64,000 nucleotides of DNA from positions 682,001 through 746,000 of the forward strand of contig NZ_CP113529.1 of assembly GCF_026723865.1 (NCBI RefSeq), written 5' to 3'. The position numbers and the translations under genes are program-made. Shown here one piece after another: positions 43,833 through 53,790 of this stretch (the first letter of the stretch is position 1; the number at the start of each line of letters is the position of its first letter). The notes under the pieces were generated by a model. The model saw only the letters and a list, made by a program, of their open reading frames with translations. It had not been told where the DNA came from and made no database searches. The DNA comes from Mycobacterium sp. Aquia_216 (GTDB lineage Bacteria > Actinomycetota > Actinomycetes > Mycobacteriales > Mycobacteriaceae).

Positions 43833-45434
43833 TTACCCGTGGACCGGAGTCGTCCGTGCGTTGATGAGAGTGGGCCGGTCCCGGTCGGCGATGCCACTTC
43901 TCACTAACTCCGCAACCTCGTCGGCCGTGTGCGCCTCGTGAGCATCCACGCCGTAGCTGGCAGCGGTTGCCACCACGTTGAGTCCCGGCAAGTCGAGCCC
44001 GGGAACACCCGGCGTCTTCTCCCACACGCCGAATTCCTTGACCACGCCATATTCGGCGTTAGATGCGACCACGATCGTCAGCGGGATGTGGTACTGCGCC
44101 GCGGTCCACAACGCGGTTATTGCGTAATGCATTGAGCCGTCGCCCATCAAGGCGACGACGGGGCGGTCCGGGGCGGCCAGTTGCGCGCCGACGGAGGCCG
44201 GTAATCCGAAGCCGAGCCCGCCCCCGGCCGCGGACAGATGCGAGAACGGGTAACCGGGACGAATGCTATTCGTAATGGCGACCTCGTTGCTACCGGCCTC
44301 GCTGACCCACAACGTCTCCGGGGGCGCCGCTCGGCCGACGGCCGTCCATAGTGCTTCGGGACGCAACGGGGCCTGCGCATGTTCCAAGTCAGGAATCGGC
44401 GCACGGGCCGCGGGGGCGGGCCGCTGGGTGGGTTTCGACGCGGCGAGCAGTGCTTCGGCCGCGCTGGCCACGTCGGCGACGATCGCGTCGCCGACCGGGG
44501 CGCGGGCCGCTTCGTCCGGATCGTTGGTGATGTGAATCAGGCTCGCGCCCTCGGGGAGATACGGTCCGGGCACCAGCGGGTAGTACCGGAAGACCGGGGC
44601 TCCGATCACCAACAACAGATCGTGTCCAGCCAGCATATTAGAGATCCAGCCCGCGCCGGGCGGCAAGATCCCTTGATACAGCGGGTGATTCTCGGGAAAT
44701 CCGCTCCACCCGGTCAGCGGTGCCGTCCATACTGCCGACTGAGTGCGTTCGGCCAGCCCGATCACCGCCTCCCAGGCGCCGTAGCGTTCGACATCGCCGC
44801 CCACAATCAACGCCGGCGATTTCGCGGCCTCCAGCCGACCACTGATCTGTTCGGCGAGTTCGGGAGGGAATCCTGCCGCGTGAGTCACCGAACGGCCGCG
44901 CACGGCAGCGACGTCGGTGGCCTGCGCGCCGCCGAGTTCGACCGGCATGTCATCCATTGGCAGCGAGACGAACACCGGCCCCATCGGCGGGGTCGTGGCC
45001 AGGTGAATGGCACGGGCCAGCACGGCCGGGGCCTCACTGGCAATGGCGGGTTCGGCTGCCCATTTCACGAATGGCTTTGGTACAGAAGTGGGTTCGATAT
45101 TGGTCAGCAGGCAGTACTGGTTCTGCATCGTGCGGCGCTGGTTTCCGGCGGTGACGATCAGCGGGGTCTTGTTGACGAAGGCGTTGTACAGCTGGCCTTG
45201 CGCGTTACCCATTCCGGGGGCGGTGTGCAAATTGACCAAAGCGGGTCGGCCGGTGATCTGCGCGTAGGCGTCGGCCATCCCGACAGGCACCATTTCCTGC
45301 AGTCCCAGCACATAGCGAAAATCATCCGGAAAGTCATGCAGGAGAGCCAGTTCCGACGAACCCGGGTTGCCGAAAAAAGTGGTCAAATTGTGTGCGCGGA
45401 GCAGGTCGAGAATCGCGTCACGAACGGTGGTCAT
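43833..45434 (-). CDS. ThDP-dependent decarboxylase, benzoylformate decarboxylase-like
   Basis: 533 residues. N-terminal FGNPGSSELALLHDFPDDFRYVLGLQE and LVNLHTAPGMGN match Pseudomonas putida benzoylformate decarboxylase, with Ser26, Glu47 and His70 at the same numbers. The ThDP/Mg motif is GDGSMHYAITALWTAAQYHIP. The catalytic His281 of the Pseudomonas enzyme (in VFRYH) is Tyr285 here (VFRYY), so the 2-oxo-acid range or mechanism may differ. The expected reaction is a 2-oxo acid to an aldehyde and CO2. 30 bases behind the FMN enzyme gene. Confidence 0.85.
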   Translation of the reverse strand: MTTVRDAILDLLRAHNLTTFFGNPGSSELALLHDFPDDFRYVLGLQEMVPVGMADAYAQITGRPALVNLHTAPGMGNAQGQLYNAFVNKTPLIVTAGNQRRTMQNQYCLLTNIEPTSVPKPFVKWAAEPAIASEAPAVLARAIHLATTPPMGPVFVSLPMDDMPVELGGAQATDVAAVRGRSVTHAAGFPPELAEQISGRLEAAKSPALIVGGDVERYGAWEAVIGLAERTQSAVWTAPLTGWSGFPENHPLYQGILPPGAGWISNMLAGHDLLLVIGAPVFRYYPLVPGPYLPEGASLIHITNDPDEAARAPVGDAIVADVASAAEALLAASKPTQRPAPAARAPIPDLEHAQAPLRPEALWTAVGRAAPPETLWVSEAGSNEVAITNSIRPGYPFSHLSAAGGGLGFGLPASVGAQLAAPDRPVVALMGDGSMHYAITALWTAAQYHIPLTIVVASNAEYGVVKEFGVWEKTPGVPGLDLPGLNVVATAASYGVDAHEAHTADEVAELVRSGIADRDRPTLINARTTPVHG

Positions 45435-45464
45435 GTTGCCTCCAAAGCTTGATTAAGCGGCTTA

Positions 45465-46637
45465 TCATTTCCCAGTACAGTTGACGACTCGCAGTGATTC
45501 TCGGTTCAGGTCACCCAGTGTCGGGTAGCCGTCAACCGCCATGAGAAGGTCGAGCTCGGCCAACAGCATGCGCAGCACGTGGACTACGCCATCGGCCCCG
45601 CCGAGCGCGAGTCCGTAGGCGTAGGGCCGGCCGACTCCGACCGCTGTCGCTCCGAGGGCGAGCGCCTTGACGGCATCGGCACCGCTGCGCACTCCCGAGT
45701 CGAACAACACCGGCGTGCCGTCGGCGGCATCGACAACTGAGGGCAGGCAATCGAGGGCCGGCAGACCGCCGTTGGCCTGTCGCCCACCGTGATTGGAGCA
45801 GTAGATGGCATCCACACCACCGTCTTTGGCGCGGCGCACGTCCTCGGGGTGGCAGATTCCTTTGACTATCAGCGGCAGCTGTGTCAGGGATCGCAGCCAT
45901 GCCAGGTCCTGCCATCGCAACGGATTGCCGAAAATCCGCGCCCACTGCATCACCGCGGCTGGCACGTCGTCCTCCGGCGGTTTGGCCAGCAGTGTCCGAA
46001 AGACGGGGTCGGAGAAGTAATTTGCCAGGCACAGCCCGCGTAGCTGAGGGAAGTTGGACCGGGACAGATCGCGAGGGCGCCAACCGGTGATCCAGGTGTC
46101 GAGGGTGACCACGATGGCTTTGAAGCCGGCTTGCTCGGCACGCTGCACCAGGCTGGCCGCCAGCTCCTTGTCGGTGGGCGTGTAGAGCTGAAAGAAGCCA
46201 GGGGTGTCACCGAGGTGGGGCGCCACCTGTTCGAGGGGATCGACGGTGAGCGTCGAGGCGATCATCGGCACGCCGGTACGCGCCGCGGCCCGCGCGGTCG
46301 CGATGTCACCGTGCCCGTCCTGCGCGCACAAGCCGATGACACCGATCGGTGCCAGAAAAAGCGGTGAGGGCAAAGACATCCCGAAAAGGTTTATCGAGAG
46401 ATCACGGTCGGTGGCGCCGACGAACATTCGTGGGACCAACCCCCAATCTTCGAACGCACTGACGTTGGCTCGCTGGGTGCGCTCGTCACCGGCCCCGCCC
46501 GCCACATAGGACAGGACCGACGGGGCCATCGCGGCCTGAGCCCGTTGCTCGAGTTCGTGCCAGGCCATCGGCAACGTCGGCACCGTGCCGCTCAAGCCCC
46601 TGAAATAGATCTCGTCCTGCAAATCGCCGTATGCCAT
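45465..46637 (-). CDS. FMN-dependent alpha-hydroxy-acid oxidase (lactate 2-monooxygenase-like)
   Basis: 390 residues. Very like M. smegmatis lactate 2-monooxygenase: [33 protein letters not shown] (Gly99 conserved), [23 protein letters not shown], and [11 protein letters not shown] with the active-site base His283. It oxidises an L-2-hydroxy acid with flavin and oxygen to the 2-oxo acid or its decarboxylated product. As first gene of the operon it would supply the 2-oxo acid used by the ThDP enzyme, so mandelate-like acids are possible. Divergent from the PucR gene. Confidence 0.88.
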   Translation of the reverse strand: MAYGDLQDEIYFRGLSGTVPTLPMAWHELEQRAQAAMAPSVLSYVAGGAGDERTQRANVSAFEDWGLVPRMFVGATDRDLSINLFGMSLPSPLFLAPIGVIGLCAQDGHGDIATARAAARTGVPMIASTLTVDPLEQVAPHLGDTPGFFQLYTPTDKELAASLVQRAEQAGFKAIVVTLDTWITGWRPRDLSRSNFPQLRGLCLANYFSDPVFRTLLAKPPEDDVPAAVMQWARIFGNPLRWQDLAWLRSLTQLPLIVKGICHPEDVRRAKDGGVDAIYCSNHGGRQANGGLPALDCLPSVVDAADGTPVLFDSGVRSGADAVKALALGATAVGVGRPYAYGLALGGADGVVHVLRMLLAELDLLMAVDGYPTLGDLNRESLRVVNCTGK

Positions 46638-46834
46638 GACAACTCGTCTCTTCGATAGCGGCAGTCATTGGGCCGTCGGCCGATCGGTGTGGCACGATGG
46701 CGCCGCCCCGCTGCGGCTACTGCCTATCGTCTTTCCGGGCGGCCCTCAGCGCAATTGTCATCAGCTCAACATCGGTGGCCAAAGTTTGTGCTTGCGCACA
46801 GGGGTATCGCCGTGGTTCGTGTCATCATCGTCGC

Positions 46835-48007
46835 GTGGCCGGCCTTTCCACCCCAAGCAGCTCGATCCGGGCAATATTCGCGCGGTTGGATGCCGATGAG
46901 GTGGCGCGCCAAATGGATCGGGCCTTTCGTGAGCTGCCCGGCTATGCCCGATTCGTCACCGACGACCCCACCACCCGTGGTCATCCGGCGATCCGGTGGA
47001 ACGTGGCCCTGGTACTGCGATGGCTGTCCGAGGGCATCGCGCCCGATGAAAGCATGATCGGTGAGCTGCACGAAGTGGTGCGGGAGCGCGCCCTGGCCGC
47101 CGAACCGATGCGCGACGGACTTGTGGTCTACCGGCGCGGAATCCGCATCATGTGGAACATGTTGGTCGAGGCGGCGACGGACGAGGAACGCCCGCTGCTG
47201 CTTGATCAAGCGGACATTCTGTGGAGTTATCTGGAACTCGTCGTCGACACGTTTTCCCAGGCCTACGACGACGAGCAGGACACCCCCGGGAGTGTGGGCG
47301 AACGCCGCGCCCGCACCTTGCTGGACAGAATGTCTGCGCAGCAACCGCTTACGGTCGAGGACCGTGAGCGCGCGGAATATCTCGGGTTCGACCTCGCCGG
47401 TCCGCACCGGCCGTTTGTGGCTCGCCTCGATGCGGCCACTACCGCTGAGCATGTCGCACTGGCCGGCCGCCTGCGATCGCAAGGAGTGCTTGCTACCACC
47501 GAGGGCAATCGGATCACAGGGTTGTGCGCCGAAGACTTCGATTGGACTACAGCGCTGGAAGATTCGCGCTTACTGCTGGCCCGCGAGCGTGCGACCGAAA
47601 GGTCTAGTTTCGCGGGTGCCCTCGAAACATTGAGGATGCTGGTCACTTTCGCAAGCAGCACCGGCCGCACCGGGGTCGTGACCGTGCGCGACTTTCTGCT
47701 GCACCTGCTTCTTGCGCAGTCTCCCCAGATCGCCGACGATGTCGTCACCCGGGTCTTCGGTGGCCTGGACGGAAACGAGAATACTGATCTGGTGGCGACA
47801 CTTCGGTGTCTGGCAGCCAACAGCTTCGACCGTGGAGCGACCGCGGCAGAGCTGTTCATCCACCGCAACACCGTGCTCTATCGGATCCAGCGGGTGCAGA
47901 AGCTGAGCGGTCTTGATTTGCAGAATCCGCTCGACCAGACTCTGGTTTGCCTAGCCATCTTGTGGACCCAGATCAAGCCTGAGATTTCCTCCGCTCCGAA
48001 TGAGTAG
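46835..48007 (+). CDS. PucR-family transcriptional regulator
   Basis: 390 residues from GTG 46835 (VAGLSTPSSSIRAIF). The C-terminal helix-turn-helix of the PucR/CdaR group is FDRGATAAELFIHRNTVLYRIQRVQKLSGLDLQNPLDQTLVCLA. The N-terminal 200 residues are helical and probably sense a ligand. It is divergent from the FMN enzyme operon with a 197-base gap, so I infer that it activates that operon in response to a 2-hydroxy acid. The frame is open upstream to 46697, so the start is not fully fixed. Confidence 0.82.
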   Translation: MAGLSTPSSSIRAIFARLDADEVARQMDRAFRELPGYARFVTDDPTTRGHPAIRWNVALVLRWLSEGIAPDESMIGELHEVVRERALAAEPMRDGLVVYRRGIRIMWNMLVEAATDEERPLLLDQADILWSYLELVVDTFSQAYDDEQDTPGSVGERRARTLLDRMSAQQPLTVEDRERAEYLGFDLAGPHRPFVARLDAATTAEHVALAGRLRSQGVLATTEGNRITGLCAEDFDWTTALEDSRLLLARERATERSSFAGALETLRMLVTFASSTGRTGVVTVRDFLLHLLLAQSPQIADDVVTRVFGGLDGNENTDLVATLRCLAANSFDRGATAAELFIHRNTVLYRIQRVQKLSGLDLQNPLDQTLVCLAILWTQIKPEISSAPNE

Positions 48008-48029
48008 CGGATCCCGGGTGCCGGCCGTG

Positions 48030-49307
48030 TCAGATCGTCCGCTTGACGACCGTTCCGTCTTTCACGATGACGGCGATGTTGTCGGCCGGGGCTGCCAGCA
48101 CGGACAGATCCGCGAGCGGGTCCCCATTGATGAGCAGCACGTCCGCCCAAGCGTCGACGGTGATCTCACCTAGTCGCGCAGACTTGTACGGATCTCGTTC
48201 GCCGGATAATCGAAGCAGGCTGGCGTTGCCGGAGGTCACCATTTTGACAGCTTCGACGTTGGTGAAGTGCTCGGCGAGTCGAGCCATCATCTCGCTTTGC
48301 CGCGCGTTGTTCTCGGGTTCGAACAGCAAATCAGTTCCCCAGGCCACCTGCACCCCATGCTTCTTGGCCCACCGGTAGACCTGGTCCGTGCCGCCGCACA
48401 CCTGCCGATTCTTTTCCGCATTGTCCGGGTTGGGGAAATTGTGGTCGTGTTCGACGAAGGGCTGCATTGACAGCCAGACGTCGCGCTCGGCGAGCAGAGC
48501 CACCGTCGCCTCGTCTGCCAGGTGGCCGTGCTCGATCGACTTCACGCCCGCCTCGACGGCCCGGCGAATCCCCGCGACGGTGTACACGTGGGTAGCTACA
48601 TAGGTGCCGTAATCTTCGGCGGCTTGTACCGCTGCTCGCAGCTCGGTCGGCGTGAACTGCAATGTATAGAGCGGGTCGTACAACGATGCGACACCACCAC
48701 CGACCATCAGCTTGATCTGTGAGGCACCGAGTTTGAGTTGCTCGCGGACCGCGGCCAGGACCCGGTCGGCGCCGTCGGCGACCCGCATGAAACCGATCTG
48801 CTCAGCGCGAGATTCATTGCCGCCCAATGCTGTTGGCGCCTCGTACGCAAAGGAGAAGTCGCCGTGGCCAGCAGTCTGGGAAATCGCTGCCTGGCTGGGA
48901 TAGATCCGCGGACCCAAGTCGGGTTCGGCGTCGATGACCTTCTTGATACCGACGGTGTCTCCGGCCATGTCGCGCACGGTGGTGAATCCGCGCAGCAGAG
49001 TGTCCTTGGCGCGGGCCAAGGTCGTCGCGGCTAACTCGGTCTGGGTGGCCAATGCCAACCCGATCAACGTGTTTGCCATGCCAACGAGGTGTACGTGCGC
49101 GTCGATCATTCCGGGCATCAGCACGCGACCGGCGCCGTCGAGGACCGTGGTCTGATCGGTTTCGGCGATCGGCGAGGACTCGACCGCGGCAATCCTGGTC
49201 CCCTCGATCAGCACGTGACCGGGGCGTGCCCGGTCCGACAACCCGTCGAATATCTCCACATTCTTCAACAGCAGGCGCTCGCCGGGGACGTTACGACGAT
49301 CCATCAA
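48030..49307 (-). CDS. Metal-dependent amidohydrolase
   Basis: 425 residues. Metal-binding residues of the amidohydrolase superfamily: HVH (71 and 73) in MIDAHVHLVG, the Lys in ASQIKLMVGGG, His in ATHVYT and EHGH, and the Asp of GTDLLFEPENNARQ. It hydrolyses an amide, imide or lactam; the substrate is unknown. It converges on the PucR gene (22 bases) and follows the YWTD protein gene on the same strand. Confidence 0.82.
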   Translation of the reverse strand: MMDRRNVPGERLLLKNVEIFDGLSDRARPGHVLIEGTRIAAVESSPIAETDQTTVLDGAGRVLMPGMIDAHVHLVGMANTLIGLALATQTELAATTLARAKDTLLRGFTTVRDMAGDTVGIKKVIDAEPDLGPRIYPSQAAISQTAGHGDFSFAYEAPTALGGNESRAEQIGFMRVADGADRVLAAVREQLKLGASQIKLMVGGGVASLYDPLYTLQFTPTELRAAVQAAEDYGTYVATHVYTVAGIRRAVEAGVKSIEHGHLADEATVALLAERDVWLSMQPFVEHDHNFPNPDNAEKNRQVCGGTDQVYRWAKKHGVQVAWGTDLLFEPENNARQSEMMARLAEHFTNVEAVKMVTSGNASLLRLSGERDPYKSARLGEITVDAWADVLLINGDPLADLSVLAAPADNIAVIVKDGTVVKRTI

Positions 49308-49365
49308 GATCTCCCTTTCCGGCGGTCTCTGTACCCGTAACCGTCTCTGCGCCTTAGGTTTCCGG

Positions 49366-50265
49366 CTAGAGGTCCGCCAGGGCCAGACCGGTCAGGCCGG
49401 CATCGAGCCGGATTAGCTCACGGTCGGTTCCGTCGGTGAGGTTTACGCAGCGGATCGACCCGGCCAGGTCGCCGACGTAATAGGTCTGACCGTCGAGGGT
49501 GGCCAGGCCTATCGCCTCATGGTAGCCACGCGAGCAGATCTGCGGCTTGCCAATGTGCGGTTGCACGCGGGCGCGGTTAAGCGTATTGCCGTCGGGTTCG
49601 GCCCCCCGATCCGTCCACACCAGCATGCCCGCGCCGTCGAGGTCGAGGTCGATAGGTTCGGGAAGGCTGGTCCACAACAGCTCGATATCGTCGCGCTCGG
49701 TCGGGGTACGTCCTCGCGGAATCTCGATGGGCGCCCGGAAGATGCGGCCCTGACCGGCGTCGGGGGCTCCCTTTTGCGACCAGTAGACCAGGCCTCGGTC
49801 GGTGTCGATGGCGATGCCCACGCAATGATTGCGCGGATCGCGGGCCTCGTCACCGATGCCCGCGGCCACCAGGGTCTCGAGGTGGGACCCGTCCAGGTCG
49901 CAACGAAGCACCTGCATGCCTTCCCGGTCGCACCAGTACAACTTGCCGGCGGTGAAGTCGGCGGCCATCTGCTTACCGGTGGTGAAGGCCCCGCGCGGCA
50001 CGATCGTGCGGCGGTGAGTGCCGTCGAAGTCGACGCGTTCGATCGACCCGTTACGGCTGAAGAACGTTGGTTCCGTGCCGGGGAGCGCGCCGGGATCGGG
50101 CGTGCCCATGTTCGTCCAATAGATGTGGCGGCGTTGCTGGTCGACGACGATGCCGTCGGGTCCTTCGTCGAGATCGCTGACCAGGGTGCGAACGCGCGAA
50201 CCGTCCATGGAAACCGCCTCCATGGCCCGCGTGGTCACCAGATTCAAGACGATGAGCTCGGTCAT
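49366..50265 (-). CDS. YWTD-type beta-propeller protein
   Basis: 299 residues, with repeats of the YWTD class of LDL-receptor-like propellers: HIYWTNMG, LYWCDREG, VYWSQKGA and LVWTDRGA, each about 45 residues apart. No catalytic residues are obvious and no signal peptide is seen. It may bind a small ligand or act as a lactonase-like protein. It probably belongs to a unit with the amidohydrolase gene (58 bases downstream). Confidence 0.75.
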   Translation of the reverse strand: MTELIVLNLVTTRAMEAVSMDGSRVRTLVSDLDEGPDGIVVDQQRRHIYWTNMGTPDPGALPGTEPTFFSRNGSIERVDFDGTHRRTIVPRGAFTTGKQMAADFTAGKLYWCDREGMQVLRCDLDGSHLETLVAAGIGDEARDPRNHCVGIAIDTDRGLVYWSQKGAPDAGQGRIFRAPIEIPRGRTPTERDDIELLWTSLPEPIDLDLDGAGMLVWTDRGAEPDGNTLNRARVQPHIGKPQICSRGYHEAIGLATLDGQTYYVGDLAGSIRCVNLTDGTDRELIRLDAGLTGLALADL

Positions 50266-50557
50266 CGGCGTTCTCGTTACCGAATGGCCGATGACTGGGA
50301 CGCGACAGGGCGTACCGGATCCCAGGCCGGACCGGCGCTGTCGGCGCGGATAGGTCCGCGCCGCAGGTTGTGTCGAACGATCACGCTCAGCTCCTCACCC
50401 CGACAGTCTCCGGGCCGTGTCCGGCACCGTTCTCATCGTCGGATCACGGGGGCACCGCGTCATTGGAGAACGCAACAATAGGTCGGACGCCGAAATGTGC
50501 GGAGAACAAAGCCTGCTCGGGTTGCAGGCGTAACGCTTCGCGCCGAACGACTTCCGA

Positions 50558-51745
50558 TCACCATTTGTGCCAGTACGTTTCGAACGCCAGACACAACTCG
50601 GTCAGATCCCGTGGCGCCGACAACGATCGCCCGGTGTGCTCTTCGATACGGCGCAGCCGGTAGCGCACCGTGTTGGCATGGCAGAAAAGACGCTCCGCCG
50701 TCTGGCTGATCGAACCGTCACAGTCGATCCACACCCGGAACGTGTCGAGCAACACGTCACGCTCGTTGCCGGTTTGCTGGTCGTCGAAGTGGCGCAGCAG
50801 CGTGCTCGCCAGCTTCCGCGTGACCTCCGGTGCGGATACCGACAAAGCGGCCAGCGGGGAATCTTCGAAGACACTGACCAGACCGGTCCGATTGCTGCCG
50901 GCGTTGACCGCGACCCGCGCGTAGCGCAGCGCCTCTGCGGTGTCGGCCAGGTCGTCGAACTGGGGACTGACACCGACCCGGGTGGTGGCTACTCGCTTCA
51001 ACAGCCCCAGCAGGGCCGCGTACCGGGTTTCGTTCGGCACAAAGGCAATGCCGGCGTGAATATCGGACAAGAGCAGCCACGCCGAAAAGACATCGAGGCT
51101 GCGCAGCATCGCGGTGGCCCCCGGTAGAGCCTGCCTTCCGACGGCCGGGCACTGGGCGGCGACGACGACGTATGGACCCGATTGAGGCAGGCCGAGGACC
51201 TTGGCGACTTCCCATCGCGTCCGATGATCGCTGACATGGGCCATGAAGAGAGCCTCCGTCAGCCGCAACCGCTCGGCATCGTCATCGAGCACCCGCTGCC
51301 TCATCTGCTGGTCGTGGCCGGTGACCATCGCGTCGGTGTAAAGTCCCTGGGCTTGCCAAAGCCACGTCGCCACCCGCAGCAACTCGTCGCGCACAATGTC
51401 CGGTCGCGGTCGGGCCACCTCGGCCACGGCATCCCAGACCTGGTGAAAGCCGATCCGGAAAGCTGCCATCACCGCCGGCAGCGGCACCCCGGTTTCGGCT
51501 CGTCGATACCCACTGGTCACCGCCGGCGAGAGGTCAATTGTCGAGCCTTTGAGGCCGTTGACCAGGCTGCCCAGGATCGCGTCGCAGCTGATCGTCAGCG
51601 CCTCGTCGGTGATCAGCGCCGTGTTGGCGTAAAAGGGCACCCCCCGCCGTATCCGCGAGATGATCAGCCGGCCCAGCTCGGCAACGCGAGGTTCTAGCTC
51701 TTCGGCGATCAGGACCATCGCCGCTTGGTCAGCTACGGCCGGCAT
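50558..51745 (-). CDS. PucR-family transcriptional regulator
   Basis: 395 residues. C-terminal helix-turn-helix SISQTAERLFCHANTVRYRLRRIEEHTGRSLSAPRDLTELCLAF, and a central GGDEF-like-fold domain. N-terminal VADQAAMVLIAEELEPRVAELGRLIISRI is helical. It lies upstream of the YWTD/amidohydrolase unit in the same orientation (292-base gap) and probably regulates it. This is the second PucR within 4 kb; the two are not close copies. Confidence 0.82.
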   Translation of the reverse strand: MPAVADQAAMVLIAEELEPRVAELGRLIISRIRRGVPFYANTALITDEALTISCDAILGSLVNGLKGSTIDLSPAVTSGYRRAETGVPLPAVMAAFRIGFHQVWDAVAEVARPRPDIVRDELLRVATWLWQAQGLYTDAMVTGHDQQMRQRVLDDDAERLRLTEALFMAHVSDHRTRWEVAKVLGLPQSGPYVVVAAQCPAVGRQALPGATAMLRSLDVFSAWLLLSDIHAGIAFVPNETRYAALLGLLKRVATTRVGVSPQFDDLADTAEALRYARVAVNAGSNRTGLVSVFEDSPLAALSVSAPEVTRKLASTLLRHFDDQQTGNERDVLLDTFRVWIDCDGSISQTAERLFCHANTVRYRLRRIEEHTGRSLSAPRDLTELCLAFETYWHKW

Positions 51746-52245
51746 GCCCGTTCACCGCCCCCGGCTCTTTACGACCGCCCTACCGGAGCGGCGATCGCAC
51801 TGGAGGGGAGCGCGTTCGCCGTCCGGCGGCGTGGCGGGACACGGGGCAAGGCTCAACATCGCTCCCGGGATGCGCGGTCGTCAAGCGATGCACGCCGTGC
51901 GCCATACGCAACCGCGATGAGTGTGTCGGATGCAGCCATCTGCTTCACCCCTTCCGCACCCACAAGCGATCGGGTGGACTCCGCCCGGCCTACCTAGATG
52001 ATGATGTGCGGCGAGCCCACTCAGAATCCTCAACAACTGGTAGTCAGACCGCGGTTGCCGGCGGGCGACATCCGACCTCGGCGGCTCGTGCGCCCATTCG
52101 GACTTGCGGCGTCGATCGTGCTCAGCCGATACACTTCGGACATGATTTACGCCCGGAGACGGGGCGGGCGGGAAGTCATCGAGTGCCGCCTCGTCGCCCC
52201 GCCGACCGGCCGCACTGGCCCGCGGCCATCGTCGGCGGAGCCGGG
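51746..52245. other. Gene-free gap of 500 bases
   Basis: Between the divergent PucR gene and the LuxR-type gene. I looked here for the missing ATPase half of the LuxR protein (Walker A, start of a LAL regulator) in all forward frames and saw none. There is no clear repeat or terminator. It must hold the two divergent promoters. Confidence 0.6.
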
Positions 52246-53718
52246 ATGCGACCGCTGATGGATCCCGCAGAGTACGCGCCAGTGGTAGGGCGACGCGGCG
52301 CGCTGCCGTATGTCCTCCGCGGCGAGATGATGTTCACCTCGAAGTGCGGCAGCGATGCCGCAGCAGCACTGATACAGCTGGCCCGGGAGCACGCGCCGGG
52401 CGATCCACAGCTGGCGCGCGACCTGTATCTCGAGGCGCTGTCGACGATGCTGTTCGCCGGACGGCTGGCGGGCGGCGGCGGCGTTCTGGAAGTGGCCATC
52501 GCCGCGGCGGCCGCACCGCGGCCGCACTCGCGACGTCCAAAGGATCTCTTGCTGGATGGATTGACGGCCGTGATCATCGACGGCAGCCGCGCCGGGGTGG
52601 GGTCTGTCCGAAAAGCCGTAGATGTTTTCTGCGGCGCGGACGAACTCGGTCTCGACGAAGGCACGCGATGGTTGTGGCTGGCCTGCCACGCCGCCATCAT
52701 CGCCTGGGATGAACGGGCATGGCAGCACCTACCTGCTCGGCAACTCGCGCTTGCTCGCGAGGCAGCGGATCAACGGGTGCTGCCCGTGGCCCTGCATTCG
52801 TTGGCGGCGGCGCTGATTTGGAGCGGCGACTTCGCTGCGTCTTGCCAGCTGATCACAGAGGCAGACTCGATCACTTCCGCGACGGCGACGACGGTATTTC
52901 CTTACGCGGCACTTCCACTTGCGGCATGGCGGGGCGAGGAAACCGAGACCCGGCGACTGATACAAGCCGGCACGCACTTGGCAGTGGCGCGGGGTGAGGG
53001 AATGGGCCTGGCCTCCATCGAGTTGGCGACGGCGCTGTTGTGCAATGGGCTCAGACGATATGACGAAGCGCTCGTTGCGGCCCGAAAAGGCATCGAGCAC
53101 CCGCACGAACTGTGGACGAACTTTTTGCTACCCGAGTTGATAGAAGCGGCAACACATTGTGGCCAAGCTGCCGAGGCGGATCACGCGGTCGGCCTGCTCG
53201 CGGAAAGTGCTCACGCTGCCGGAACCGATTGGGCGCTGGGAACTTACGCATGTTCACGAGCATTCGTCAGCAGCGGCGAGCCCGCCGAGGCGCTCTATCG
53301 CGAGGCGATCGAGCGCCTCGATCACACCAACTTACGACCGGCTGCCGCCCGTGCGCGGCTTGTCTACGGGGAGTGGCTGCGTCGGGAACGACGGGCACTC
53401 GAGGCGCGTGCCCAGCTGCGGTCGGCCTATGCGGCGTTTACCGGCATCGGTATGTCGGCTTTTGCGGAGCGGGCTCGCCTCGAGCTCGAGGCCACCGGTG
53501 AGCGTGTATCCGAGAAGCCGCTGCTACGAACGGGTTCCGGCCTAACTCCGCGCGAGGCGCAAATCGCCACACTCGCCGCTGGCGGGGCAACCAACGCCGA
53601 GATCGGCGCGCAGCTGTTCATCAGCCCCAACACGGTGGCCTACCACTTGCGCAAGGTATTCACCAAACTCGACGTCACCACGCGCCGCCGACTCGCCCGC
53701 ACGCTGAGCGGCGGGTAA
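52246..53718 (+). CDS. LuxR-type regulator, LAL family lacking the ATPase half
   Basis: About 490 residues from ATG 52246 or 52258. The C-terminal helix-turn-helix LTPREAQIATLAAGGATNAEIGAQLFISPNTVAYHLRKVFTKLDVTTRRRLA is intact. The middle is helical tetratricopeptide-like, matching the second half of LAL regulators of about 900 residues (LARDLYLEALSTMLFAGRLAGG, RPKDLLLDGLTAVI). The N-terminal AAA ATPase with Walker A and B motifs is missing: the protein starts at the point where the central part of the family is normally found. It may be a truncated gene or a working short form. Confidence 0.72.
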   Translation: MRPLMDPAEYAPVVGRRGALPYVLRGEMMFTSKCGSDAAAALIQLAREHAPGDPQLARDLYLEALSTMLFAGRLAGGGGVLEVAIAAAAAPRPHSRRPKDLLLDGLTAVIIDGSRAGVGSVRKAVDVFCGADELGLDEGTRWLWLACHAAIIAWDERAWQHLPARQLALAREAADQRVLPVALHSLAAALIWSGDFAASCQLITEADSITSATATTVFPYAALPLAAWRGEETETRRLIQAGTHLAVARGEGMGLASIELATALLCNGLRRYDEALVAARKGIEHPHELWTNFLLPELIEAATHCGQAAEADHAVGLLAESAHAAGTDWALGTYACSRAFVSSGEPAEALYREAIERLDHTNLRPAAARARLVYGEWLRRERRALEARAQLRSAYAAFTGIGMSAFAERARLELEATGERVSEKPLLRTGSGLTPREAQIATLAAGGATNAEIGAQLFISPNTVAYHLRKVFTKLDVTTRRRLARTLSGG

Positions 53719-53790
53719 TCACCTGCCCACGAGACGGCAACTACCTACGGTGTTACTCGGGGACGCGCCGCCAGTTGCATTCTCGCGACG

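Noticed and set aside
45435..45480. TTAAG-CGG-CTTA repeat between the FMN and ThDP enzyme genes
   Set aside because: Arms of only 4-5 bases inside an operon gap that also holds the ribosome site; not convincing as a terminator.
46630..46762. ATGACAA and TTGTCAT as a possible operator between PucR and the FMN enzyme genes
   Set aside because: One arm is the start codon region itself and the arms are more than 100 bases apart; too weak to report as a site.
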